64,000 bases of DNA from Rudanella paleaurantiibacter (GTDB lineage Bacteria; Bacteroidota; Bacteroidia; Cytophagales; Spirosomataceae), in contig NZ_WELI01000003.1 of the NCBI RefSeq assembly GCF_009184635.1, positions 1 through 64,000 of the forward strand, read 5' to 3'. The position numbers and the translations under genes are program-made. Below the pieces are notes generated by a model. It was not told the DNA's origin. It did not search any database and saw only the letters and a list, made by a program, of their open reading frames with translations. Position 1 is the stretch's first letter; each line of letters opens with the position of its first letter. Shown here piece after piece: positions 42,633-51,246 of this stretch.

Positions 42633-44606
42633 CTACCCCGGCAGATACACTAGAAACGTAGCCCCCTGCCCCGGTTCACTGCGCGCAGTGATGGCCCCGT
42701 TATGGTTTTCGGCTACTCGTTTGCAGGTTGCCAGTCCGATACCCGACCCCTCGTACTGACTGCGGCCGTGTAACCGCCCAAACATCTGAAACAGCTTGTC
42801 GAGATACTTTTCCTGAAAACCGATGCCATTGTCGGTTACCCAAATTTCCCAGTATGGCTTGTCTGACTGGGAAAGGGACGCAGGCAAATGGGAAGCGTGA
42901 GCCTCAACCAGCCGACTCCCGATCTGCACCGCAGGGTCGGTACCGGGGCGGGTGTATTTGAGCGCATTCCCCATCAGGTTACTCAACAGTTGCTGCATCT
43001 GCGTCCGGTCGGCCAACACGGTGGGCAGCTCACCCACGTCTATTTGGGCTTTTCGGGCCTGAATGGTCAGCTCAAGATCGTTGAGAACCTCTGCCACAAC
43101 CTCCTTAAGCGCCACCGACTCGAAATTCTGCGGCTGTGCCGACAAGGACTGTGTGGATAGTTTCGAGTAAGCCAGTAAGTCCCGAATCAGATTCGCCATC
43201 CGAACCGACGCATTCTGCATCCGCCGGAGCAAATCCTGCGCGGGAGCCGGCAGCAATTGGCCGTACTGTTCGAGCACGTGCCCCCCGAAATACTGGATTT
43301 TACGCAGCGGCTCCTGTAAGTCGTGACTGGCTACGTAAGCAAACTGTTGCAGATATTCGTTCGACCGTTCGAGGGCCCGGTTCAGCTTTACCAGTTCGCG
43401 GGTACGGTCGGCCACTTCCTGCTCCAGCCGTTCAGCCGAGAGCTTTTGCTCGTGTATGTCGATCCAGGAGCCCACATAGGCAAACAACTCCCCATTGGGG
43501 TATTGGCTTGGAGCCCCCTGCGCCAGAAACCACCGGTACGAACCATCCTGCTTCCGTAATCGGTGTTCGAGTGTGTAGGGTTGCAGCGTCTGAATGGCCT
43601 GCCGGAAAGCCAGCCCAACTGATTCGCGCTCATCAGGATGCAGCAGATCGGTATAGCTGAGCGGGAAAACCTGCGTTTCCGACATGCCCAGATACGCCAG
43701 CACCTGCGGGTTCACGTACTTAAACGAGCCGTCGGGATTACAGGTCCAGACGAGCGTCGGGGTCGCGTCGGCCATAATTCGGAAGCGCTCTTCACTTTCG
43801 CGGAGGGCGGCCTCAGCCTGTCGCTGCTGGGTAACGTCGGTATGCACACCCACCCACTCCCGGATAGCCCCCTCCCGATCAAACAGCGGAATAGCCCGAA
43901 TCGTGAACTGCCCCCAACGCCCGCCTTTGGCCCGAACCCGGTGCTCAAAAACAAACATACGCCGTTCTTGGACAGCTTCGTTCCAGGCCCGGATCGTGGG
44001 GAGCGCATCGTCGGGGTGTACAACTCTGGACCATCCGTACCCCTGGTATTCATCGTACGATTGCCCGGTCAGAGCGGCCCAGCCGGGCTGAGCCCCTTCC
44101 ATCTCCCCGCGCGGGTTGTTCGTCCACAACGTACCCTGCACGGCCGCAATAGCCGCCCCAAACCGGTCCTGACTCTGCTCCAATTGTTGCCGGGCATACA
44201 CCTGCTCTGACACATCGGTTGCCTGAATAACCAAATGCGTTGGGGTATCACCTTCGACGGCTATCGGCTGAAACACAAATTGATAATACAAAACCCGGTA
44301 GCCTCCATCAGAGCCCTGTACCTCAATAGGATATTCGGCAATGGTCAGCGGTTTCCCCGATTCACCTACCCGATCAATAGCATAGGCTGAGCTTTCGGGC
44401 CATACCTCTTTAATCGAACGCCCATTCAGCTGCTCTGAGGAACGCCTGAAAAGCGTCTGATAGCGTGGATTGGCAAATACGAAGGTCAACTCAGGCCATT
44501 GCACCACCGCCATAGCCGACGGCACCTGCATGAATACCGACGCTAATAGTCGGTTTAAACGCGGCCCGTTTTCGTTTGATTCAATGTGTAAAATAGAGTC
44601 AGGCAT
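42633..44606 (-). CDS. Soluble PAS-domain sensor histidine kinase
   Basis: 657 residues without membrane segments. Three PAS domains (about 15-135, 145-270, 275-400; PAC signatures such as KGGRWGQFTIRAIPLFDREG and REWVGVHTDVTQQRQAE) precede a short coiled coil, HisKA with the phospho-acceptor His at about 428 (VASHDLQEPLRKI) and HATPase_c with the N box NLMGNALKYTRP, G1 WVTDNGIGF and G2 EGSGIGLATCKR. No receiver domain or adjacent response regulator is seen. It is convergent with the ABC exporter (three bases between stops). The stimulus is unknown. Confidence 0.93.
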   Translation of the reverse strand: MPDSILHIESNENGPRLNRLLASVFMQVPSAMAVVQWPELTFVFANPRYQTLFRRSSEQLNGRSIKEVWPESSAYAIDRVGESGKPLTIAEYPIEVQGSDGGYRVLYYQFVFQPIAVEGDTPTHLVIQATDVSEQVYARQQLEQSQDRFGAAIAAVQGTLWTNNPRGEMEGAQPGWAALTGQSYDEYQGYGWSRVVHPDDALPTIRAWNEAVQERRMFVFEHRVRAKGGRWGQFTIRAIPLFDREGAIREWVGVHTDVTQQRQAEAALRESEERFRIMADATPTLVWTCNPDGSFKYVNPQVLAYLGMSETQVFPLSYTDLLHPDERESVGLAFRQAIQTLQPYTLEHRLRKQDGSYRWFLAQGAPSQYPNGELFAYVGSWIDIHEQKLSAERLEQEVADRTRELVKLNRALERSNEYLQQFAYVASHDLQEPLRKIQYFGGHVLEQYGQLLPAPAQDLLRRMQNASVRMANLIRDLLAYSKLSTQSLSAQPQNFESVALKEVVAEVLNDLELTIQARKAQIDVGELPTVLADRTQMQQLLSNLMGNALKYTRPGTDPAVQIGSRLVEAHASHLPASLSQSDKPYWEIWVTDNGIGFQEKYLDKLFQMFGRLHGRSQYEGSGIGLATCKRVAENHNGAITARSEPGQGATFLVYLPG

Positions 44607-44801
44607 GGTACAGCCACAGCAAACCCGCCAAAAACTATCCGTAAAATCTGGGCGACAAAACGACTGGCGAGCAACAGCGTCAAATTAAGAATACCATTTT
44701 CTTCATACGAGAAAATAGTTAAAACATTAGCCAATGGGTTTACTTAAACCAAGTAGTCTCACTGCGCAAATCGGAAACCGGCTCAATCAGGAATCCAACG
44801 A

Positions 44802-45152
44802 TCAGAGGGCGTCTTCCTCATCGCGCAGGCTTGCCCCCGTTGTTCCTTCCGTAATAGGTTTGTGTTCGGGACCAATTGGCCCCTGCTGCGGAGACACCGG
44901 GTTCGTTTCGCCCCGCCCCGAGCCGTCGAGAGCGTAAGCAATAGAGCTGGCTAAATCATCGACCGGCGTCGATTGGCCGACCTGCGGAGGCTCTACCGGG
45001 GCGCGTTGCAACTCGGTATCGGCGGCAGCCGGCTCTGACCCGGTCTGGTCAATAATATCTTCGTCGGCCCGAACGTCCTGCTCCATCCCGGTGGGCACCC
45101 GGCTGGAATTCTGGTTCATCATATCATCGGGACTAGGTGCGTAGCTTTCCAT
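44802..45152 (-). CDS. Acidic low-complexity hypothetical protein
   Basis: 116 residues rich in Asp, Glu, Pro, Ser and Thr (MNQNSSRVPTGMEQDVRADE; EPPQVGQSTPVDDLASSIAY), with no predicted fold, signal or membrane segment. It is probably intrinsically disordered. No family is recognised. GC composition is like that of the core genes, and terminators flank the unit. It may be a real small protein or a frame kept open by chance. Confidence 0.4.
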   Translation of the reverse strand: MESYAPSPDDMMNQNSSRVPTGMEQDVRADEDIIDQTGSEPAAADTELQRAPVEPPQVGQSTPVDDLASSIAYALDGSGRGETNPVSPQQGPIGPEHKPITEGTTGASLRDEEDAL

Positions 45153-45217
45153 GTGTTGAGTCTGTTGGTATACGTATAATAACCGCTTACCGGAAAAGCT
45201 GTTTGGGTTTGGGCACG

Positions 45218-45249
45218 AAAAAACCCCGGCCCTGAGGAACCGGGGTTTT
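45218..45249 (-). terminator. Rho-independent terminator after the 103-residue gene
   Basis: AAAACCCCGG (45220-45229) pairs with CCGGGGTTTT (45240-45249), with a T-run on the minus strand (complement of 45218-45223). It can also act in the plus direction. Confidence 0.85.
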
Positions 45250-45304
45250 AGTGCTCTTTTACTGAGAGATTTTGTTTTTACTAAAGCCAGCTAAAACAAA
45301 CTCC

Positions 45305-45616
45305 TCATAAACTGTTCTGATTTTCTAAGTTCTCTATCTCTTGCTCCATTGCTGCAATTGAATGTGAGATGTGCTTATTCAACCCTTCCAGTCTATCAAT
45401 ATTATCCAATACCACTTGAACATTCTGTAAAATTTTCTCTCTTTGTGACGCAGGCATACCTATCGAAGCCGCCATAGAACTTAAGTTAAGCATTAGCGAA
45501 GCAAAATGATTCATATGCCCCACATTTGTTAAACTCAAGTGCTCCAAAATCTGACTTTGGATAATTTGATTTTGTAAAATCAGCCTATCTACTGGTCTTA
45601 TTGATTTATTACTCAT
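45305..45616 (-). CDS. Small coiled-coil hypothetical protein
   Basis: 103 residues from the ATG at 45616 (a further ATG at 45631 adds five). Mostly helical, with heptad-like hydrophobics (LILQNQIIQSQILEHLSLTN; QVVLDNIDRLEGLNKHISHS, then IAAMEQEIENLE). It is much AT-richer than its neighbours, which suggests acquisition. It is followed by a strong terminator. No family or function is recognised. Confidence 0.5.
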   Translation of the reverse strand: MSNKSIRPVDRLILQNQIIQSQILEHLSLTNVGHMNHFASLMLNLSSMAASIGMPASQREKILQNVQVVLDNIDRLEGLNKHISHSIAAMEQEIENLENQNSL

Positions 45617-45650
45617 TCTTTTATCAACCAATTTTAGAAAGCATTAAAAA

Positions 45651-46361
45651 CTAAGCTGTTTCCAGCTCGCGGTCGTGCCGCCGGGCGCGCTGCCGATCCT
45701 GAAACCGGAGCAAAATCCGCTCTTTCAGCTTCATCCAGCGTTCATATAATTTCGATTCTTTCAGAAAATTCCAGTTTTCTTTCTTTTCCTCTTTCCGATG
45801 TTGCTCGGGATCGTAGAGCATACCCGTACAGAGGCAGTGCTTCCGGTTGGTCCGGTTCAGGATGTCGTAGTTGACACAGCTCGAACAACCTTTCCAGAAC
45901 GCTTCGTCGGCAGGCAGTTCGCTCAGAGTCACTGGCTCATACCCAAGATCAGAGTTGATCTTCATAACAGCCAGACTGGTGGTTAGCCCAATGATTTTGG
46001 CATTGGGGAACCGCTTGCGCGACAGTTCAAATGCTTTGGCCTTGATCCGGGTCGCAATACCGCTTTTCCGATGATCAGGATGCACGATTAGGCCCGAGTT
46101 GGCCACAAATTTACCGTGCTCCCAGGTCTCGATGTAGCAGAAGCCGACCCATTCGCCAGCCAGTGTCGTAGCGACAATGGCCTTGCCTTCAAGCATTTTT
46201 TCCATGACATAAATGGGCGAGCGCTTAGCGATACCGGTGCCCCGGGCTTTGGCGCTGCGTTCCATTTCCTGACAGATGGTCTCGGCCAGGCGGAGGTGAT
46301 CCTCGCTGGCAATCTGTACGATATACTGGTCGTTGACTACTTCGTGATTAATCATCGTCAT
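45651..46361 (-). CDS. GNAT-family N-acetyltransferase with a cysteine-rich tail (arginine-pathway type)
   Basis: 236 residues. GNAT fold: AIVATTLAGEWVGFCYIETW, the acetyl-CoA loop LIVHPDHRKSGIATRIKAKA (R/Q-x-x-G-x-G/A region) and IGLTTSLAVMKINSDLGYEP. A distinctive C-terminal part follows: FWKGCSSCVNYDILNRTNRK, HCLCTGMLYDP. The same architecture occurs in a GNAT gene that sits at the head of arg operons in Bacteroides-type genomes, where N-acylglutamate synthesis is the suspected role (recalled knowledge; inference here). In this window it lies about 12 kb from argG. The long basic tail (about 190-236) is unusual. Confidence 0.8.
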   Translation of the reverse strand: MTMINHEVVNDQYIVQIASEDHLRLAETICQEMERSAKARGTGIAKRSPIYVMEKMLEGKAIVATTLAGEWVGFCYIETWEHGKFVANSGLIVHPDHRKSGIATRIKAKAFELSRKRFPNAKIIGLTTSLAVMKINSDLGYEPVTLSELPADEAFWKGCSSCVNYDILNRTNRKHCLCTGMLYDPEQHRKEEKKENWNFLKESKLYERWMKLKERILLRFQDRQRARRHDRELETA

Positions 46362-46752
46362 TTATTGGGCAACGAAAAACGTTGTGACGTTTACCGCAAC
46401 CGGGGACGTTGTGACCCGTGTGTTGGCTTAGTGATGAATAAAAAAAGAATAGCGGAGGAGTTCTGCCACGTAGGCAAAAGCGATTAGATGGTCCTTTCGG
46501 ACCTGACTCGATAGGGCGTTGTGTGATAAAAGGCCGCTATGTCGTTCGGTTTCGTCATCGCTGATTAGATAGGCCAGATGAGCCTGAAAAAGCCGACAAT
46601 GTTAGATAAATTGCCGGGCTTGTGCAATGAATAAAACGTATTTTTTTGCGCATGGTTCACTTTTAATGCCCAAATAATTAACAATCAATTATTGTAAGAT
46701 TCGGATTTTATTTATATATCTTTGTCAAAATCAAGCGCCAGCCGAAAACTTA
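46362..46752. promoter_or_regulatory. Divergent intergenic region between the GNAT gene and aat
   Basis: 391 bases with no supportable gene. They include a direct repeat of CGTTGTGAC near 46380 and 46410, an AATAATT...AATTATT dyad near 46675-46695, and the aat promoter. Confidence 0.4.
46691..46724 (+). promoter_or_regulatory. Bacteroidota-type promoter of aat
   Basis: TATCTTTG (46717-46724) matches TAnnTTTG and is preceded by ATTG at 46691-46694 with a 22-base spacer. The ATG at 46753 follows after 28 bases. Confidence 0.6.
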
Positions 46753-47382
46753 ATGAATCAATTAACCGCCGACGATCTCATCTACGGTTACTTAAACGGT
46801 ATCTTTCCGATGGCCGACGCCGATGGTACGTTATACTGGTACTCGCCCGACCCCCGGGCTATTATACCGCTTGAAACGTACAAACCGGCCAAATCATTGC
46901 GCCCGGTGCTGAACAAAAAAACCTTTGAAATCCGCATAAACGCTGATTTTGAACAGGTTATGCGCCGTTGTGCTGTACCTCGGTCAGACGACGACAGCAC
47001 CTGGATTTCCGAAGAAATTATCAGTGCCTACACCACCCTCAACCAGATGGGTTTAGCCCATAGTGTGGAGACGTATATAGATGACCGTTTGGTCGGTGGC
47101 CTATATGGGGTGGCCCTCGGGGCGGCTTTTTTCGGCGAATCGATGTTCTACGAAGTCGACAATGCCTCGAAAGTCGCCTTCCACTACCTGATCATGATTC
47201 TACGCGAACAGCGCTTCGAACTTCTTGACACTCAGTTTATTAATGATAATGTCCGGCGTTTTGGCGCGATTGAAATACCTAAGAATCAGTACCTCAAACT
47301 GTTAAAGCAGGCACTCAAACGGAAAGCCCGGTTCAGCGAACCCATGCTTGAACACCTGTTTAACTTTCACGCAGAAGATTAA
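46753..47382 (+). CDS. aat: Leucyl/phenylalanyl-tRNA--protein transferase
   Basis: A 209-residue cytoplasmic enzyme that adds Leu or Phe to the N-terminus of proteins with N-terminal Arg or Lys, marking them for ClpS/ClpAP. Family features: LIYGYLNGIFPMADADGTLY, WYSPDPRAIIPLE, the conserved WISEEIISAYTTLNQMGLAH SVE region, GGLYGVALGAAFFGESMFYE and LLDTQFINDNVRRFGAIEIP. Length and order are normal. It is preceded by a convincing TAnnTTTG promoter. Confidence 0.95.
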   Translation: MNQLTADDLIYGYLNGIFPMADADGTLYWYSPDPRAIIPLETYKPAKSLRPVLNKKTFEIRINADFEQVMRRCAVPRSDDDSTWISEEIISAYTTLNQMGLAHSVETYIDDRLVGGLYGVALGAAFFGESMFYEVDNASKVAFHYLIMILREQRFELLDTQFINDNVRRFGAIEIPKNQYLKLLKQALKRKARFSEPMLEHLFNFHAED

Positions 47383-47471
47383 ACAGACAAACGGCAATAA
47401 TTTTCGTATTGATTCCAACCATTCGCGTAGATCGAGGGTCTTCAGAACGACAACAGTAAACACGTTTACAC

Positions 47472-47909
47472 ATGCGTTCCACTCGATCAACTTCCTTTCT
47501 GGCCCTCCTATTGGGCGGTTTAACCTTCTTCAGCTGCGAAAAAGAAGCCACAGTAGCTACCCAATCGACTACTCAACCTGTTGCGGTAGAGCTCAACGGG
47601 TCGGCGCGGGTTGGCGGTAATGCGACCGTTCAGGTCAATTCCATTCAGGATAGCCGATGCCCGGCCAATGCCGTTTGTATTCGGTACGGTAATGCCGACG
47701 TTACGTTTACCCTCAGTCAGGGAAGCCTGAGTCAGTCGGGCAAATTATGTCTGGGTGAATGCGGTACCAAAGGGCTGCACGACAAAGACTCAACTACGCT
47801 GCAACTGGGCCCCGACACGTACAAGGTATTGCTGACTGAGGTGCGCCCCTACCCCGGCACCACTACCGACACGAAGCAAACCGCCGTACTGAGGGTGACG
47901 AAGCAGTAG
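47472..47909 (+). CDS. Small lipoprotein
   Basis: 145 residues with a lipoprotein signal: FLALLLGGLTFFSC, lipobox cysteine C22. The mature part has two close cysteine pairs (DSRCPANAVCIRYGNADVTF; GKLCLGECGTKG) and a beta-rich pattern, ending TAVLRVTKQ. Similar short exported proteins occur widely in Cytophagales. No function is assigned. It starts 90 bases after aat. Confidence 0.75.
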   Translation: MRSTRSTSFLALLLGGLTFFSCEKEATVATQSTTQPVAVELNGSARVGGNATVQVNSIQDSRCPANAVCIRYGNADVTFTLSQGSLSQSGKLCLGECGTKGLHDKDSTTLQLGPDTYKVLLTEVRPYPGTTTDTKQTAVLRVTKQ

Positions 47910-47991
47910 ATGTAATTGAGTCATGAGGCCGTCTACGGTTTATTCAATCTGTACAACCGCTGAATAGCCGCCATCAACCAATGTCAACATC

Positions 47992-48103
47992 AACCACTGC
48001 CAGGGTCTTCGACCACTGGCAGGGTTTCAGCTCTCCATACCCTGCCAGTGGTCAAAGACCCTGGCAGTGGTTTTAACTCCTCTATACCTTGGCAGTGGTT
48101 TTA
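47992..48103. repeat. Dispersed palindromic repeat, copy 2
   Basis: The left arm 47992-48024 and right arm 48040-48072 pair with one mismatch. They match the copy at 15491-15571. A further right-type word (CCTTGGCAGTGGTTTTAA) follows at about 48087-48104. The rest of the 47910-48487 gap shows no gene. Confidence 0.85.
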
Positions 48104-48224
48104 ACCCCTCCACACCCGAAAACCCACAGCAGAGATTTCACAGCAGTAATTAACCACAGGAACCAGAGTAAGCAACAGCCTGATCAATCATTCACGCCAA
48201 TATTCGGCAAAGCCGAGAAAGTGC

Positions 48225-48254
48225 AAAAAAGCAGCCTACGTAGGCTGCTTTTTT
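48225..48254. terminator. Perfect 30-bp palindrome with T-run
   Basis: AAAAAAGCAGCCTA-CG-TAGGCTGCTTTTTT is symmetric and can terminate in both directions; it separates the lipoprotein from the pectin locus. Confidence 0.8.
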
Positions 48255-48321
48255 GGTAGGTGGCTTGCTGACTCAAAACGGACCCATTTGCCAATAACCG
48301 TCGGATGAGAGCCATAACGAC

Positions 48322-48344
48322 ATCGTTACCGGGAACGATTGCGT
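48322..48344. promoter_or_regulatory. LacI-type operator candidate, site 1 (before esterase-GH28)
   Basis: Core CGTTACCGGGAACG (48324-48337) is a near-palindrome in ATCGTTaCCGGgAACGAT, followed by TGCGTAAAAAAAG. The same AACGATTGCGTAAAAAAAG stretch occurs at site 3. The gene starts 143 bases downstream. Confidence 0.65.
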
Positions 48345-48487
48345 AAAAAAAGTTAAAGCCCGGCGAGGTTACGTCTCTTTTTTGGGGGCATCTTATCCAG
48401 CCGGGGCCTTAACAGGTTTCCCGGCTGGCAATACCTGTTCTTGCCATAATCTAATTTCAGGGCTAAACGATTTAACCGGTTTCGGTA

Positions 48488-50821
48488 ATGAAATTCATAT
48501 CACGACTTGCCTTTCTCCTGATTCTGACGGCCTTTCGTCCGGCTGATGATAAGCTTCGTATTTTCCTCATCGGCGATTCGACCATTGCGGATAAACGCCC
48601 GTTCGACGCGCCCGAAACGGGTTGGGGCATGGTGTTCCCGACGTTTTTTAACGAAGCCGTAGAGGTGCAAAATCATGCCGTAAACGGACGAAGCACCAAA
48701 AGCTTTCGGACGCTGGGACACTGGAAAGCGGTTCAGAACAACCTCCGCCCCGGCGACTGGGTCTTGATTCAGTTTGGTCACAACGATCAGAAAGCCGACG
48801 ACACGACCCGGTTTGCAGCCGCTCAGACCGATTATCGCAAAAACCTGATCCGGTACATTGAGGAAACCCGCGCCAAGGGGGCTAACCCGGTGCTGATTAC
48901 GCCCGTGATGCGCCGTAAGTTTGACCAGGCCGGTCAGTTTGTCGATCAGCACGGAGAATACCCCGGCGTGGTGAAGGCCGTTGCTAAGCAATACCGCGTG
49001 CCCCTTATCGATCTGCACAGCAGCAGCCGGGAGGCTCTTGTTCAACATGGTGTGGAGGAATCCAAAGCCTTGTTTATGCACCTGCCCACCAAAATGTACG
49101 CCAAGTTTCCCGACGGGAAAGAAGACAACACCCACTTCTCGCCCTACGGTGCAGCCGTGATGGCCAGTCTGGTAGCCGACGGTATCCGGCAAAACGTAAG
49201 CTCACTGGCTACGTTTCTGAAAGCATCGCCTTTCACGGGTAAGTACGCGTATGAATTACCCCACGTAGCCGAGCCGGCTTTTCGGAAAGACACGTTCAAC
49301 ATTGTGCGGTACGGGGCCGTAGCCGACGGAGTGACCAACAACGCTCGCGCTATCAACGACGCCATTGAGCAATGTGCGCGGGCCGGGGGTGGTACCGTCC
49401 TGATTCCAAAGGGCTTCTGGCTTACCGGTCCTATTACGCTCAAAAGTGGCGTCAACCTGCACACACAGGCCGGAGCGCTGGTGCAGTTTAGCCGGAACAC
49501 CACCGATTTTCCGCTGGTCAAAACCACCTGGGAAGGCGTGGAAGCGATTCGGGCGCAGGCCCCTATTTCCGGCACCGACCTCGACAATATCGGTATCACG
49601 GGCCAAGGCGTGTTCGACGGTGCGGGTGAAGTTTGGCGGCCGGTAAAGAAAGGTAAGCTGACCGGTTCACAATGGGCCAACCTGCTCAAATCGGGTGGTT
49701 TGCTCGACGCTGAAAAAACAACCTGGTACCCTACCGAGCGAGCGCTCAAGGGCGCATCGGCCAAACGGGGGGGCGTAGTTGCCGAGGGCTACACCTTGCA
49801 GAATACCGAAGAGATAAAGGAATTTGTACGGCCCAACCTGCTCGTGCTTACCCGGTGCAAACGGGTGCTGCTCGAAAACGTAACGTTTCAGAACTCACCC
49901 GCCTGGTGCCTGCACCCGGTGCTTTGTGCCCATATTACCCTGCGCAACCTGACCATTCGGAACCCGTGGTACGCCCAAAATGGCGATGGCATCGACCTCG
50001 AATCGTGCCGAAACGGGCTGGTAGAGGGCTGTACGCTCGACGTGGGTGACGATGGCATCTGCATTAAATCGGGCAAGGATGAAGAAGGCCGTAAGCGGGG
50101 TGTTCCGACCGAAAACATTGTGGTGCGCAACAATACCGTTTTTCACGGGCATGGTGGCTTTGTGATCGGCAGCGAAATGTCGGGCGGGGTGCGGAATCTG
50201 TTTGTATCGAACTGCAATTTCCTCGGAACCGACGTGGGGCTGCGGTTTAAAACAGCCCGCGGACGCGGGGGCATTGTCGAGAAGATTTACGTGTCGGATA
50301 TCAACATGACCAACATTCCGGGTGAGGCCATCCTGTTCGATATGTACTACATGGCGAAAGACCCCGTACCGCAGGCAGGCGAGTCGAACGAGCTGCCCAC
50401 CATTGAGGCTAAGCCCCTGAACGACGGCACCCCACAATTCCGCGATTTTCACATCCGCAACGTGGTTTGTCAGGGTGCCGAAACGGGCATTCTGATCCGG
50501 GGTTTGCCCGAAATGGCCATCAAAGACATCGACATCGAAAATGCCGTATTGCAGGCCAATGCCGGGCTGGTGTGCGTGGAAGCCGACAATATCCGGCTCA
50601 AAAACGTGACCTTGCTCACCAAAGCCAAAACCGTAATGACCGTGCAAAACAGCAAAAACCTGACCCTCGACGGGATTCGGTATGCCGACAATGTCGATTT
50701 GCTCTTACGCTTACTCGGCGACCGCTCAAAAAACATCCGGCTACTGAATACCGACAAAACAAAGGCCAAAAAAGATGTCGAGTTTGGCGGTCAGGCTACG
50801 GCGGCTATGCTGGCCAAGTAA
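48488..50821 (+). CDS. Rhamnogalacturonan acetylesterase-like/GH28 polygalacturonase fusion
   Basis: 777 residues. A short signal (MKFISRLAFLLILTAF) is followed by an SGNH/GDSL esterase domain (about 22-240: S31 in GDSTIAD, GHNDQ at 97-101, D213/H216 in DNTHFS), of the CE12 rhamnogalacturonan acetylesterase type. From about 268 to the end comes a GH28 beta-helix: YGAVADGVTNNARAINDAIE, NGDGIDLES (498-506), D521-D522 in DDGICIKSG, and GHGGFVIGSE with H555. Both active sites look intact, so one protein would remove acetyl groups and cut galacturonan. The operator-like site 1 lies upstream and KdgF-like and GH105-type genes follow. Confidence 0.9.
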   Translation: MKFISRLAFLLILTAFRPADDKLRIFLIGDSTIADKRPFDAPETGWGMVFPTFFNEAVEVQNHAVNGRSTKSFRTLGHWKAVQNNLRPGDWVLIQFGHNDQKADDTTRFAAAQTDYRKNLIRYIEETRAKGANPVLITPVMRRKFDQAGQFVDQHGEYPGVVKAVAKQYRVPLIDLHSSSREALVQHGVEESKALFMHLPTKMYAKFPDGKEDNTHFSPYGAAVMASLVADGIRQNVSSLATFLKASPFTGKYAYELPHVAEPAFRKDTFNIVRYGAVADGVTNNARAINDAIEQCARAGGGTVLIPKGFWLTGPITLKSGVNLHTQAGALVQFSRNTTDFPLVKTTWEGVEAIRAQAPISGTDLDNIGITGQGVFDGAGEVWRPVKKGKLTGSQWANLLKSGGLLDAEKTTWYPTERALKGASAKRGGVVAEGYTLQNTEEIKEFVRPNLLVLTRCKRVLLENVTFQNSPAWCLHPVLCAHITLRNLTIRNPWYAQNGDGIDLESCRNGLVEGCTLDVGDDGICIKSGKDEEGRKRGVPTENIVVRNNTVFHGHGGFVIGSEMSGGVRNLFVSNCNFLGTDVGLRFKTARGRGGIVEKIYVSDINMTNIPGEAILFDMYYMAKDPVPQAGESNELPTIEAKPLNDGTPQFRDFHIRNVVCQGAETGILIRGLPEMAIKDIDIENAVLQANAGLVCVEADNIRLKNVTLLTKAKTVMTVQNSKNLTLDGIRYADNVDLLLRLLGDRSKNIRLLNTDKTKAKKDVEFGGQATAAMLAK

Positions 50822-50901
50822 ACGAACACCTCCAAACCGTTTTACGTGTACACCCAACGGGCCATCGCGCCTGAACAACACCGGGTTTAACGACCGATAG
50901 A

Positions 50902-51246
50902 ATGCAACGAGAACAACGCTTTGTCGACGCAGGCGAACTGGCCTGGGAAACAGCTGGCGAAGGGGTAAAACGCCAGATCATGACGTTCGACAACGACCTG
51001 ATGATGGTCAAAGTAGCCTTTGAAACCGGCGGCATCGGCACGCTGCATAACCACCCACATACCCAAATCAGCTACGTGGAACGCGGCCGCTTTGAAATCG
51101 ACATCGACGGCACCAAACGCGAGCTCAAAGCCGGCGATGCTTACTACATTCCGCCCTATGTGATGCACGGTGCCGTGTGCCTCGAAGCGGGCGTACTGGT
51201 CGATGTATTTACGCCCATGCGGGAAGATTTTCTGAACCATGACTAA
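50902..51246 (+). CDS. kdgF: KdgF-like cupin (unsaturated uronate linearisation)
   Basis: A 114-residue single cupin. Metal ligands are visible as H49-x-H51, Q55 and H89 (LHNHPHTQISYVERG; YYIPPYVMHG). KdgF converts 4,5-unsaturated galacturonate from pectin breakdown to the linear keto form. The genomic position between the esterase-GH28 and GH105-type genes supports this. Its last eight bases overlap the start of the next gene, so the two are coupled. Confidence 0.83.
   Translation: MQREQRFVDAGELAWETAGEGVKRQIMTFDNDLMMVKVAFETGGIGTLHNHPHTQISYVERGRFEIDIDGTKRELKAGDAYYIPPYVMHGAVCLEAGVLVDVFTPMREDFLNHD

Noticed and set aside
44607-44801. Small gene or RNA between the PAS kinase and the acidic protein
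   Set aside because: About 195 bases without a stable hairpin, promoter match or credible frame.
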